From: CAVWDU01 sp963753815
Lineage (GTDB): Bacteria; Pseudomonadota; Gammaproteobacteria; Pseudomonadales; Halieaceae
Direction of reading: 5' to 3'
Assembly (NCBI GenBank): GCA_963753815.1
Contig: CAVWDU010000003.1
Coordinates: forward strand, 806,001-870,000
DNA length: 64,000 bases
Shown here: positions 1-8,218 of the stretch, piece by piece
How positions within the stretch are numbered: the first letter of the stretch is position 1
Layout: every line of letters starts with the position of its first letter
Program-made: the position numbers and the translations under genes
The notes under the pieces: model-generated
What the model was told of the DNA's origin: nothing
Databases searched by the model: none
The model's input: only the letters and a program-made list of their open reading frames with translations

Positions 1-336
1 GCCACTGAGAATGGTCGCGGTGCGGCGCATCCGCAGGCCGACGCGGAGTGAGCCAAAGGCGGGGCACATGCTCTGGGGCTGATCGTGCGGCCCCGTCGGG
101 TAGTCCCTGGCATACTGCTCGAGCACCTCGCTTTTGCCGGCGGCGGTCGCCGCCTCCTGCAGGCGTTCGGCACCACCATGGCAGCCCGAGGAGCCGGCAT
201 CGGCCTCGATCTGAGTAACCGGAATGCCCTCAGCCGCATGTCCGGCGGCCGGCGTACCGGCGGCCGGCGATCCGGCGGCCGGCGATCCGGCGGCCGGTGT
301 CGCGGCGTCCTGAAGCGCGGTTTCAGACGGTGTCAT
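1..336 (-). CDS. bchY: Chlorophyllide a reductase subunit Y, N-terminal part (cut by window edge)
   Basis: Subunit of the BchXYZ reductase, which reduces the C7-C8 bond of chlorophyllide a in bacteriochlorophyll a synthesis. The 112 visible codons include the family N-terminus GCHGG followed by YARDYPTGPHDQPQSMCPAF and GSLRVGLRMRRTAT; the Cys residues in this region should bind part of the catalytic iron-sulfur cluster. The ATG at 336 overlaps the end of bchX by 14 bp, so the two are probably translationally coupled. The first ~25 residues hold a pentapeptide repeat, (T/S)PAAG four times, from a 15-bp tandem repeat. This is an unusual extension ahead of the conserved domain. The rest of the gene lies outside the window. 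Confidence 0.93.
   Translation of the reverse strand, partial: MTPSETALQDAATPAAGSPAAGSPAAGTPAAGHAAEGIPVTQIEADAGSSGCHGGAERLQEAATAAGKSEVLEQYARDYPTGPHDQPQSMCPAFGSLRVGLRMRRTATILSG
242..301. repeat. 15-bp tandem repeat, four units, in the bchY N-terminus
   Basis: Four consecutive 15-bp units (242-256, 257-271, 272-286, 287-301) of consensus CCGGCGGCCGGCGAT, differing only in the last bases. On the coding (minus) strand they encode PAAG-S/T pentapeptides just after the BchY start codon. The unit length keeps the reading frame. Confidence 0.9.
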
Positions 337-1327
337 AGATCACCTCGAGTGACTCTTTCTCCAGCGAATTCGCGCCGCAGAGGTCCTCGATCGTGGCCGG
401 CTCCAGCACTACCGACCGTCCTACCGCGTCACCATCGAACAGGTTGAGCAACCCGTCCTGCGAGAGCGGTGTCGGGTGGTGCGGCGGCGCCGACGCCACA
501 TTGGCCGCCAGATCGGCGAACAATGAACCCCACTCCCCTTCCGGAGTGCCGATGATTTCGTAGTTGGCGCTCTTGCGGCGGATGTCGTCGTGGGCCGGAA
601 TCGCCGCCAGTTGCGGGATGCCGACGGCCTCGCAGAAGGCCTGGGCCTCGCCGGTGCCATCGTCTTTGTTGGTCACCATTCCGGCGACGCCGACATTGCC
701 GCCGAGCTTGCGGAAGTACTCCACCGCAGAGCAGACATTATTGGCGACGTAGAGAGACTGCAGGTCGTTGGAGGCGACCACGATCACCTTCTGGCACATA
801 TCACGGGCGATCGGCAACCCGAAGCCCCCGCACACGACATCGCCGAGAAAATCGAGCAGGACATAGTCGAAATCCCAGTCGTGGAACCCCAGCTTTTCCA
901 GGGTCTCGAAACCGTGAATGATCCCCCGTCCGCCACAGCCGCGACCGACCTCGGGGCCGCCGAGCTCCATCGCGTAAACGCCATCGCGCTTGAAACAGAC
1001 ATCACCGATAGCGGTGGTCTCACCCGCGGCTTTTTTCCGCGACGCCGTCTCGATGATAGTCGGACAGGCTTTGCCACCGAACAGCAGCGAGGTGGTATCG
1101 CTCTTGGGGTCACAGCCGATCAGCAGCACTTTTTTCCCCTGCTGGGCCATCATGTAGGACAGGTTGGCGAGGGTGAAGCTCTTGCCGATACCCCCCTTGC
1201 CGTAGATCGCGATGATCTGGGTCTTGGGCGCAGCCTCATCCGCCACCGCAATCAGGTTGGATGTGTCGCTATCATCCCCGTGCTTCTCAATATCCGGCAC
1301 AAACTCCGCTACCGTTGCATTGCTCAT
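323..1327 (-). CDS. bchX: Chlorophyllide a reductase iron protein subunit X
   Basis: ATP-dependent reductase component (NifH/BchL-like) that feeds electrons to BchYZ during bacteriochlorophyll a synthesis. It has 334 residues, normal for the family. The P-loop GKGGIGKS is at 43-50. The two Cys that hold the dimer-bridging 4Fe-4S cluster are at 131 (VGRGCGGRG) and 166 (GDVVCGGFG). The ATG at 1327 abuts the bchC stop codon directly, and a GGAG in the end of bchC serves as ribosome binding site. It is probably cotranscribed as bchC-bchX-bchY from the PpsR-type promoter region upstream of bchC. Confidence 0.97.
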   Translation of the reverse strand: MSNATVAEFVPDIEKHGDDSDTSNLIAVADEAAPKTQIIAIYGKGGIGKSFTLANLSYMMAQQGKKVLLIGCDPKSDTTSLLFGGKACPTIIETASRKKAAGETTAIGDVCFKRDGVYAMELGGPEVGRGCGGRGIIHGFETLEKLGFHDWDFDYVLLDFLGDVVCGGFGLPIARDMCQKVIVVASNDLQSLYVANNVCSAVEYFRKLGGNVGVAGMVTNKDDGTGEAQAFCEAVGIPQLAAIPAHDDIRRKSANYEIIGTPEGEWGSLFADLAANVASAPPHHPTPLSQDGLLNLFDGDAVGRSVVLEPATIEDLCGANSLEKESLEVIYDTV

Positions 1328-2275
1328 TTACAGTGAACTCCAGTCGAGGACCATTTTCAGGCAGTCCGAGTCTTCAAAGGCGATGGGGTAGCAGCTCGCA
1401 GCGTCCGCGGGACTCGCCCGGTGCGAGATCAACCCCTGGAGTGACAATGATTCGTCCCGCACCATCCCCAGCACCGTTTGCAGGTCCCGGGGCTGCCACT
1501 CGGCGGCCACGGCGATATCAATCTCGCGCATGAACGCGGGAGCGAAGGCGAACTTGACGGGCTCGTTGTAGAACCCGGCCAGCACGATACCGCCGCCGGG
1601 TGCCAGCCTGGCCACCAGTGAATCGAGCAGACCGGCATCACCGCTGACGTCGCAGATCAAGCGGTAGTCAGTGCGTGTATCTGTTGCGGGGTCGATAACC
1701 GCATACCCCTCGGCGCCATCGGCGCGACCGGCATTGCGCTCCCAGACCACGAGGTCAGTGCGGCCCAGGGCGACAATGAGCCGGGCGATCAATCGTCCCA
1801 GGACACCGTGGCCCACCACGAGATCGGGCAGGTTGTCGAAACCCCGACGTGCCAATACGTGAGCGGCAGTAGCGGCAAGTGCCAGCAGCGTGGCCTCCTC
1901 ACCGAAGTCTTCTCCCAGCGGCACCAGGCGATCAGCGGCCACCACCAGCTGCTCGCTGGCCCCGCCGAACAAACCTGACACATCGGTGAAACCGCGCGAG
2001 CCGGGCACGAACACCCGCTGGCCCGGAGCCAGCTCCACACCGGGCGATACCGCGCGGACACGACCCACCGATTCATAACCGGGAACCAGGGGATAGGCCA
2101 GGCCCGGGAACGGCGGCATGCGCCCGTCCCAGAGCAGGCGCTCGGTACCGGTACTGATTCCGCTCCACTCGATGTCCACCACGCATTCACCGGCTGCCGG
2201 CTCGGCCAGCCCCACCCGGCGCAGGCGAATCACCCCGGGTTGCTCGAATACGATGGCTCTTGCTTCTTTACTCAC
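1328..2275 (-). CDS. bchC: Bacteriochlorophyllide a dehydrogenase BchC
   Basis: Oxidises the 3-hydroxyethyl group of bacteriochlorophyllide to acetyl, a late step of bacteriochlorophyll a synthesis. It is a 315-residue MDR-fold protein with the nucleotide-binding motif GHGVLG at 155-160. The GTG at 2275 was chosen because AGGAGA lies 6 bp upstream and the product then begins MSKEARAIVFEQPG, matching family length. An upstream in-frame GTG at 2314 has no ribosome binding site. It is the first gene of the bchCXY transcription unit, with paired TGT-N12-ACA boxes 72-115 bp upstream, overlapping the end of crtF. Confidence 0.95.
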   Translation of the reverse strand: MSKEARAIVFEQPGVIRLRRVGLAEPAAGECVVDIEWSGISTGTERLLWDGRMPPFPGLAYPLVPGYESVGRVRAVSPGVELAPGQRVFVPGSRGFTDVSGLFGGASEQLVVAADRLVPLGEDFGEEATLLALAATAAHVLARRGFDNLPDLVVGHGVLGRLIARLIVALGRTDLVVWERNAGRADGAEGYAVIDPATDTRTDYRLICDVSGDAGLLDSLVARLAPGGGIVLAGFYNEPVKFAFAPAFMREIDIAVAAEWQPRDLQTVLGMVRDESLSLQGLISHRASPADAASCYPIAFEDSDCLKMVLDWSSL

Positions 2276-2346
2276 GTTGTCTCCTGGATGCCTATGGGCC
2301 GTTCCGACGCTCACCGCCAGCGGTGATCACAGGTCATCCTTAAGCA

Positions 2347-2390
2347 TGTAATTTAGATTTTACAGCTATGTATGTCAACTAAATTTTACA
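2347..2390. promoter_or_regulatory. Paired PpsR/CrtJ-type operators upstream of bchC
   Basis: Two exact TGT-N12-ACA palindromes, TGTAATTTAGATTTTACA at 2347-2364 and TGTCAACTAAATTTTACA at 2373-2390, separated by exactly 8 bp. This is the architecture known for PpsR/CrtJ, the aerobic/light repressor of photosynthesis genes. The second box covers the last codon of crtF, so the bchC control region reaches into crtF, as in other purple bacteria. The AT-rich block stands out against the high-GC surroundings. Regulation is inferred from the motif; no ppsR gene is in the window. Confidence 0.85.
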
Positions 2391-3556
2391 CTCGCTTCAG
2401 CCGGGTCCGCGACCAGCATCCGCAGCAGCAGCGGCTGTCCCGTCCTGATCTCGCGGCCATGGGTAAAGCCCGCCTGCTCCAGCAAACCGCGCAGCTCCCG
2501 CAACGACCGGGGACGACCGCTGCCCATCGCCATCAGGTAGAAACCGAAATAGGCATGTCCCATCGGCCGCGCCTGGCGGGTCTCCGCCATGGGCTCGGCG
2601 ACCAGCAGTCTCGCGCCGCGCGGCCAGCTGGCGCGCAGCGCTCGCAACAGCGCCAGCGCAGGCTCGTCATCGTGATCGTGCAGCACCCGGATCAGGCTCA
2701 CGAGGTTGGGGCCCGAGCGCTCCGCCAGCTGCGGTCTCGGGCTCTGGGGCGCCCAGTCGGGCGCATCCAGGTTGCGACCCAGGCGATACTCGAGCAGGTT
2801 ACCCCCGAGCGCCGACGCCCGCTGCGCGAGCCCCTCGCGCTCGAACCGTGCCCGGGCCCGGTCCGCCACCGCGGGCAGGTCCATGACGGTGGCCCGCAGG
2901 TCCGGCCAGCGCTTCAGGGCCGCGGCGGCGAACGAGCCGTCACCGCCGGCGATATCCCACAGGTACTCGAAGTGCCTGAGCGGAAATGCCGCCAGGATTT
3001 CGCGGATCAGGAACGCCTGGGAGGCGGCCATCAGCTCACTGTAATCATCCGCCTCGCCGGCGGCTGATTCAGCGTAGGGCCAGAATTCCGCAAGCTGCGC
3101 CTGCCGGTCACCCCTCAGCAACGCCACCGGGTCAGCGAGGTCACGGTAGAGTTGCTGATGGTGTCGCACCATCGCGGCGATGCCGGGATTGCCGAGGCTG
3201 GCGGCACCGAGATCGCCCAGACCGTAACGATCGTCGCCCCGCTGCTGCAGTAACTGGAGGGACTCCGCTGCCCGCAGCAGCCGCCGCAGCCGGTCCGGCT
3301 CGATCCCCACCTCCGGCGCCAGGTCGGCCACGGCACGGGGTCCGCCAGCCATCCGCTCAAACAGGTTTAACTGCACGCAGGCGGCCAGCACCTGGGAGTA
3401 CACGAAGCCGGCGGTGATATCGAACAGGCTGGCGGCGCGCTGCCTGGCGATGGGGCGGGTCAGCGGGAACTGGCCGGCACGGTGCTGGAACGCCGGGTCT
3501 GCCAGACGCTGATCGCGCCAGCGCAGCAGGGATTCCGGCAGGGGCAGGCCGGTCAT
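2375..3556 (-). CDS. crtF: Hydroxyneurosporene/demethylspheroidene O-methyltransferase CrtF
   Basis: SAM-dependent O-methyltransferase of the spirilloxanthin/spheroidene branch; it methylates the tertiary hydroxyl group introduced by CrtC. It has 393 residues, with an N-terminal helical dimerisation region. The SAM-binding motif DIAGGDGSF is at 201-209 (the family usually has a more Gly-rich version) and RVLHDHDD, carrying the catalytic His, is at 290-297. It lies 42 bp downstream of crtE and is probably cotranscribed with it. Its final codon overlaps the second PpsR-type box controlling bchC. Confidence 0.94.
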   Translation of the reverse strand: MTGLPLPESLLRWRDQRLADPAFQHRAGQFPLTRPIARQRAASLFDITAGFVYSQVLAACVQLNLFERMAGGPRAVADLAPEVGIEPDRLRRLLRAAESLQLLQQRGDDRYGLGDLGAASLGNPGIAAMVRHHQQLYRDLADPVALLRGDRQAQLAEFWPYAESAAGEADDYSELMAASQAFLIREILAAFPLRHFEYLWDIAGGDGSFAAAALKRWPDLRATVMDLPAVADRARARFEREGLAQRASALGGNLLEYRLGRNLDAPDWAPQSPRPQLAERSGPNLVSLIRVLHDHDDEPALALLRALRASWPRGARLLVAEPMAETRQARPMGHAYFGFYLMAMGSGRPRSLRELRGLLEQAGFTHGREIRTGQPLLLRMLVADPAEASVKFS

Positions 3557-3598
3557 GGCCGGCAGGGGAGAGGCTGAAAACTCACCGCGCGCGGCGGT

Positions 3599-4486
3599 TT
3601 ACGCAGCCCGCTGACGCAGGCTCTCGGGCAGAAAGGCTTCCGCCTGCGCCAACACCAGCTGCTGCAGCTGTTCGCGACCGACACAAGCGGGTACCGAGGC
3701 GAGCGTCTGCTCGATGAGCCCACGCAGACGGCTGGCGGCACCCTCAACGCCGAGTTCGGCAACGGCGCTGGGGCGGTGCAGGTGTTCGTCCTGGTGGCAG
3801 GGCTTGCCGAGCACGTCCGGGTCGGCGATTGCATCCTGGATATCGTCCGCCACCTGGTATGCCTCCCCGATCGCCTCGCCCAGCCGGCCCCACGGCGCCG
3901 CATCGGCGCCCGCAGCAGCCGCGCCCGCCATGGTCGCGGCCACGAACAGCGACCCGGTTTTGGCCCGGTGGTAGCGCGACAGATCCACAGCGGGCTCGCT
4001 TTCCCACGCCTGTCCGGCGCAGATGCCCATGGGGGCACCGCAACCGCGGCCGACAATTGCCACCAGGCCGGGTAGCCGCGCCAGCGCGCCCTCACCGGCG
4101 GCCGAGGCCGACAGGGCCTCAAAGGCGGCGACGATCAGCGCATCGCCCGCCAGCACGGCCAGGGGCTGCCCGAAAGCCCGGTGCACGGACGGCTTGCCGC
4201 GCCGGGTATCGGCATCGTCAAAACAGGGGAGATCATCGTGTACCAGCGATGCGCAGTGCAACAATTCGACGGCGCAGGCAGCACCCACGGCAAGCCCCGG
4301 CTGGTCCAGGCCGTTGGCGGTGGCCACGGCCAGACAAAGTTTCGGCCGGATGCGGGCGCCGCCCGGGAATACGGCGTGCTGCAATGCCGCGGCCAGCAGT
4401 GGCGGACACTCGGGCCCGGTCGGTCCGGACATCACAGTGGCGAGGGCCTCTTCAAACCGCCGCAGGGTATCGCTTGATCCACTCAT
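3599..4486 (-). CDS. crtE: Geranylgeranyl diphosphate synthase CrtE
   Basis: Makes geranylgeranyl-PP, the C20 precursor of carotenoids and of the bacteriochlorophyll tail. It has 295 residues. The first Asp-rich motif DDLPCFDD is at 84-91 and the second, DDIQD, at 214-218. The ATG at 4486 was preferred over an upstream in-frame TTG at 4507 because AAGG lies 8 bp ahead of it; the TTG would also sit inside a PpsR-type box. It is the first gene of a probable crtE-crtF unit, divergent from crtD. Confidence 0.95.
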   Translation of the reverse strand: MSGSSDTLRRFEEALATVMSGPTGPECPPLLAAALQHAVFPGGARIRPKLCLAVATANGLDQPGLAVGAACAVELLHCASLVHDDLPCFDDADTRRGKPSVHRAFGQPLAVLAGDALIVAAFEALSASAAGEGALARLPGLVAIVGRGCGAPMGICAGQAWESEPAVDLSRYHRAKTGSLFVAATMAGAAAAGADAAPWGRLGEAIGEAYQVADDIQDAIADPDVLGKPCHQDEHLHRPSAVAELGVEGAASRLRGLIEQTLASVPACVGREQLQQLVLAQAEAFLPESLRQRAA

Positions 4487-4501
4487 GAGCTTCACCTTGG
4501 G

Positions 4502-4545
4502 TGTCAATTTTTTTTAACACTTATAAATGTAATCCAAAATAGACA
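4502..4545. promoter_or_regulatory. Paired PpsR/CrtJ-type operators between crtE and crtD
   Basis: Two exact TGT-N12-ACA boxes, TGTCAATTTTTTTTAACA at 4502-4519 and TGTAATCCAAAATAGACA at 4528-4545, with an 8-bp gap. They sit in the 105-bp divergent region, 15 bp from the crtE start and 46 bp from the crtD start, so one bound tetramer could repress both directions. A third partial repeat, TTGTTACAA, lies at 4546-4554. Confidence 0.87.
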
Positions 4546-4591
4546 TTGTTACAATGTTTGCTCGTCCGGCCCAAATCTCGCGAGAGAATCC

Positions 4592-6196
4592 ATGCAGGAA
4601 CATCCCGTCATCATCATCGGCGCGGGCATCGCCGGACTGAGCGCCGCGATCAGCCTCGCCGCCCGCGGCCGGGAGGTCGTGGTGCTGGAGTCGGCGCCGG
4701 GCGCCGGCGGCAAGATGCGGCAACTGATGCCCGGTGGCGCGCCAGTGGATTCAGGCCCGACCGTGCTCACCCTGCGCTCGGTGTTCGATGAACTGCTCGC
4801 CGAGGCGCAGCTGACGCTGGATGACTTCGAACAGCCACGCCCGTTGGAACTGCTGGCGCGACACGCCTGGGATCCGTCCAGTCGACTCGACCTGTTCAGC
4901 GAGCCGGAGCGCACCGCGGAGGCCATTGGCACTCTGGCGGGAGCGCGGGAAGCGCGGGGATACCTCGCTTTTGTAGACGAGGCCGCGCGCGCCTTCCGCA
5001 CGCTGGAGCACAGCTTCCTGCGCGCGGGCCGACCGAATCCGGTCAGCCTGACCTGGCGCGCCCGCAGCCTGGGCCCGGCCGCCCTCCTCCGCATCCGCCC
5101 GTTCAGTTCGCTCTGGGACGCGCTGGGTCGCCACTTCCGGGATCCTCGCCTGCAGCAACTGTTCGGCCGCTACGCCACGTACTGCGGGTCTTCACCGTGG
5201 CTGGCGCCGGCGACACTGATCGTCATCGCCCACGTCGAACGCGAGGGTGTGTGGCAACTGTCCGGGGGAATGCAGGGTCTGGCACGGGCTCTGCAGCAGG
5301 CGGCACTGAAACTCGGAGTCACGTTTCACTTCGACACGGCAGCAGAGCACATTACCACCCGCCACGGTCGCGTCGCGGGCGTCGTCACCGCGGCCGGGGA
5401 GGAGCTCTGCTGTGAGCAGGTGGTCTGCACCGCAGACCCGGGCGCGATCCGGGCAGGCCTGCTCGGCGCCGAGGCAGCGGTGGCGCTGGGAGCACCGCCT
5501 GCGCGCCAGCAGCGTTCGCTCTCCGCCATGACCTGGTCGATGCTGGGCGTTGCCGAAGAGTTCCCGCTCAGCACCCACAACGTGTTTTTCTCGGCCGATT
5601 ACCGCCGCGAATTTGACCAGCTGTTCGCTGGGGCAGGCCATCCTGGGCAGGCCATCCTGGGGCAGGCCATCCTGGCGCCCGGATGCCCGGTGCCCGGATG
5701 CCCGACGACCCCACGGTCTATGTCTGCGCACAGGACCGCGGTGGCGAGCAGGCGCCGCGACCGGGCGAGCCCGAGCGCCTGTTCTGCCTGATCAATGCAC
5801 CGGCAATCGGCGACACGCCACCGCTTTCATCCCGAGGAGATAGCAGCATGCACAGATCGCACGCTGGCCAGGCTCGCCCGCTGCGGGCTCAGACTGACAG
5901 GCCAGCCAGAGCAGACGATCGTCACCACACCGACCGATTTTGCCCGTCGGTTTCCGGCGACCGGGGGCGCTCTCTACGGTGCCGCCACGCACGGCTGGCA
6001 GGCGGCCTTTCAGCGGCCGGGAGCCCGCTGCCGCCTGCCGGGACTCTATCTGGCGGGGGGCGGCGTGCACCCGGGAGCGGGGGTGCCGATGGTGGCGCTG
6101 TCAGGGAGACAGGCGGCGTCCTGTCTGCTCCGGGACCAGGCTTCGACGAAACGGCCTCTGCCGGCGGTTACCGATGGTGGTATGTCGACGCGCTGA
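4592..6196 (+). pseudogene. crtD: Methoxyneurosporene (C-3,4) dehydrogenase CrtD, interrupted by two frameshifts
   Basis: FAD-dependent C-3,4 desaturase of the spirilloxanthin pathway. The dinucleotide-binding motif GAGIAG is at residues 10-15, and the C-terminal FAD motif GLYLAGGGVHPGAGVPM is present near 6050. The start has GAGAGA just upstream. The frame breaks twice. A base is missing in a G-run at 5645-5647, inside a 15-bp tandem repeat in which one unit is 14 bp. An extra base near 5830 restores the original frame. The intervening conserved segment (TVYVCAQDRGG ... LFCLINAPAIGDT) is readable only in another frame, and the original frame meets TGA at 5789-5791. Putting one G back and removing one T gives a full-length enzyme. 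It is either a decayed gene, a variable locus or a sequence error. Confidence 0.88.
5628..5701. repeat. 15-bp tandem repeat in crtD with one 14-bp unit
   Basis: Units: CTGGGGCAGGCCATC (5628-5642), the same lacking one G (5643-5656, 14 bp), the full unit again (5657-5671), and two diverged units ending CCGGATGC (5672-5686, 5687-5701). With all units at 15 bp the product would read as pentapeptides GAGHP three times and GARMP twice, inserted between FDQLFA and DDPTVYVC of CrtD. Confidence 0.9.
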
Positions 6197-7068
6197 GCGA
6201 CGACGGGCAATTCGGGGTGACCCTCATCGCCCTGATCGGGAGCGTATTTTCACCCTACTACGCCCACGCGCGGCGGCGCGGTGGCGCGGTGGCGGAATCC
6301 CACTGTGCCCTCAATGCTGTGTTCTACGGCCCGGGAACAAAACACTGGGCAATGACCGAACGCGGTGCCAGCGATCTCATCCAGCAGCCCGATAGCCTGC
6401 AGATCGGGCCCAGCTCGTTGCGCTGGGTCGATGGCAGCCTGGTGGCCGACATCCGTGAGATCACGGTGCCGTGGCCCCGACGGCTCGCCGGCACAGTGAC
6501 ACTGCACCCCGAGTGCCACCAGCCACGGCAATTCGCCCTGGACGGCAACCACAGGCACCACTGGTGGCCGGCCGCCCCCGTCGCGCGAGTGGAGGTCGCC
6601 ATGGACAGTCCGGGATTACACTGGCAGGGCAGTGGCTACCTCGATTCCAACTGGGGCGAAGAGCCGCTGGAAGACTGTTTCAGCTACTGGAACTGGTCGC
6701 GGGCACACCTGCGCGACGGGAGCAGCGTGCTGCTCTACGAACCACACCAGGTCAACGGCGACAGCCGACGGCTGGCCTACCGCTTCGACCCGCAGGGCGA
6801 TTGCGAGCCGGTGGCCACGGGACCTGTCACCCAACTACCGCACACAACCATCTGGCGAATAGCGCGCGAAACGCGTGGCGACGCCGGCAGCGCCCCCGCG
6901 GTACTCAAAACCTTCGAAGACACACCTTTTTATTCACGCAGCCTGCTGGCGACGGAGCTGCTGGGAGAATCCACCGTCGCGGTGCACGAGAGCCTCTCGC
7001 TGACCCGCTTCGACCGGCGCTGGGTCCAGTGCCTGCTGCCGTTCAGGATGCCGCGCCGTGCGGGCTGA
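6121..7068 (+). CDS. crtC: Hydroxyneurosporene synthase CrtC (carotenoid 1,2-hydratase); start uncertain
   Basis: Hydrates the 1,2 double bond of neurosporene/lycopene-type carotenoids, the step before CrtF methylation. Family blocks are clear: GGYRWWYVDALSDDG, GSVFSPYYAHARR, GSGYLDSNWGEEPLEDCFSYWNW and SLSLTRFDRRW. Homology begins at about 6130, overlapping the crtD 3' end, but no in-frame ATG, GTG or TTG lies close upstream. The CTG at 6121, preceded by AGGGAGA, is the only nearby candidate; alternatively an indel hides the true start. At the 3' end it overlaps the convergent crtB by 26 bp. Confidence 0.85.
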   Translation: MSAPGPGFDETASAGGYRWWYVDALSDDGQFGVTLIALIGSVFSPYYAHARRRGGAVAESHCALNAVFYGPGTKHWAMTERGASDLIQQPDSLQIGPSSLRWVDGSLVADIREITVPWPRRLAGTVTLHPECHQPRQFALDGNHRHHWWPAAPVARVEVAMDSPGLHWQGSGYLDSNWGEEPLEDCFSYWNWSRAHLRDGSSVLLYEPHQVNGDSRRLAYRFDPQGDCEPVATGPVTQLPHTTIWRIARETRGDAGSAPAVLKTFEDTPFYSRSLLATELLGESTVAVHESLSLTRFDRRWVQCLLPFRMPRRAG

Positions 7069-8218
7069 AACGAACTGAACGGCGCACGGGGCGGCGCGCT
7101 GGCCGCGGCCGCACCGCGCGACTGGGGACCGCGTAGACCGCACTGCGCTCCCTGCGGTCCAGCTCGGCGAAAAGATCCAGCACCCAGGCAACATCGGGTC
7201 GGGCCGCGTTCGGTCGGGCCGCGTCCGGTCGGGCCGCGTTCGGTCGGGCCGCGCTCGGTCGGGCTGCGCTCGGTCGGGGTGCCGGGCCGTGCTCGACGGC
7301 GGCGACGAGAAACGCGTTCTCGGCCAGCACGGGCTCGGTCAAACTGTCCGCGGGCAGCCGCACCACGCGCCCGAGCGATGTCAGCACCGCCGCCTTGCGG
7401 CGCCCGCTGACCACGGCCCGCCGGCTGACCGAATCATACTGCTGGCGCTCCACCTCCCGCCCGATCTCGGCATAGAGAAGACGCGCCGCGTACACACAGG
7501 GTCGGCACATCGCGGGCAGCCTGGCGATACCAGCCTCGGCGCGCCGGTACAGCCTGTCGGCCTCCGCCAGCAGGCGGCGCGACAGATCTGCCAGGGGCTC
7601 GCAGTGGCGCGGCGAGGTCAACAGGGCCTCGGGATCCAGGCCGTGCTCGGCCAGCCAGTCCATAGGGAGGTAAAGACGCCCGGACCTGGCGTCTTCGCCG
7701 ATGTCACGGACGATATTGGTCAGCTGCATCGCCGAGCCGAGATCGGCCGCGCGCGCCAGCACCGCGGGTTCGCGCTGCCCCATCATCACGGCCATCATTA
7801 CGCCCACCGCACCGGCGACCCGCGCCGCGTAGTCCAGCAAGCCGGAAAAGTCAGCGTAGGTGCGCCCGTCGCAATCCCAGGCGAATCCCTCCAGCAGCGC
7901 ATCCAGCAGCCCCCTCGGTAAACCGCAGCGTTCTACCAGCAGGGCCATTGCCCGGTCTTCCGGGTAGGGCCCGGGATCACCGCGGTAGATGGCATCGACA
8001 CGCGCGTTGAATTCTGCGAGTCCCGCCAGCGGATCATCACTGTCGTCGATGGCATCGTCTGCCTGGCGGCAGAAAGCGTAGAGACTGATCGCGTCGTCCC
8101 GGTAGGGCTGCGGCAGCAGCAGCGACGCAGCGAAAAAGGAGCGCGAACCGTGCTTCAACAGGCGGCGGCAGGCGAGTACGTCGCGGTAATCGGGCGGCCC
8201 CGGAAGATCAGCGGACAT
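7043..8218 (-). CDS. crtB: Phytoene synthase CrtB
   Basis: Condenses two geranylgeranyl-PP to phytoene. The two substrate-binding Asp motifs are present: DDAID at 54-58 and NIVRDIGED at 168-176. At 391 residues it is longer than usual (about 340-350). The extra length is partly a run of six RP(S/N/D)AA-type pentapeptides at about 315-343, encoded by 15-bp tandem repeats, inserted just before the conserved WVLDLFAELDRR, plus an Arg/Pro-rich tail. The start (ATG 8218, or ATG 8227) overlaps the crtI stop, so crtI-crtB are coupled. Confidence 0.95.
   Translation of the reverse strand: MSADLPGPPDYRDVLACRRLLKHGSRSFFAASLLLPQPYRDDAISLYAFCRQADDAIDDSDDPLAGLAEFNARVDAIYRGDPGPYPEDRAMALLVERCGLPRGLLDALLEGFAWDCDGRTYADFSGLLDYAARVAGAVGVMMAVMMGQREPAVLARAADLGSAMQLTNIVRDIGEDARSGRLYLPMDWLAEHGLDPEALLTSPRHCEPLADLSRRLLAEADRLYRRAEAGIARLPAMCRPCVYAARLLYAEIGREVERQQYDSVSRRAVVSGRRKAAVLTSLGRVVRLPADSLTEPVLAENAFLVAAVEHGPAPRPSAARPSAARPNAARPDAARPNAARPDVAWVLDLFAELDRRERSAVYAVPSRAVRPRPARRPVRRSVRFSPHGAAS
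7198..7272. repeat. 15-bp tandem repeat, five units, in crtB
   Basis: Five consecutive 15-bp units from 7198 with consensus GTCGGGCCGCGTTCG; the variable bases are positions 8, 12 and 13. They encode the AARP(S/N/D) run in the C-terminal part of CrtB. The frame is kept. Confidence 0.9.

Noticed and set aside
242..301. Repeat cluster considered as a CRISPR array
   Set aside because: Units are 15 bp, contiguous and without spacers; they lie in coding sequence, and no cas genes are present. The same holds for the other tandem repeats.
4592..6196. Two separate genes (N-terminal and C-terminal oxidoreductase halves) instead of one crtD
   Set aside because: Both halves and the out-of-frame middle belong to a single CrtD, with one missing and one extra base explaining the breaks.
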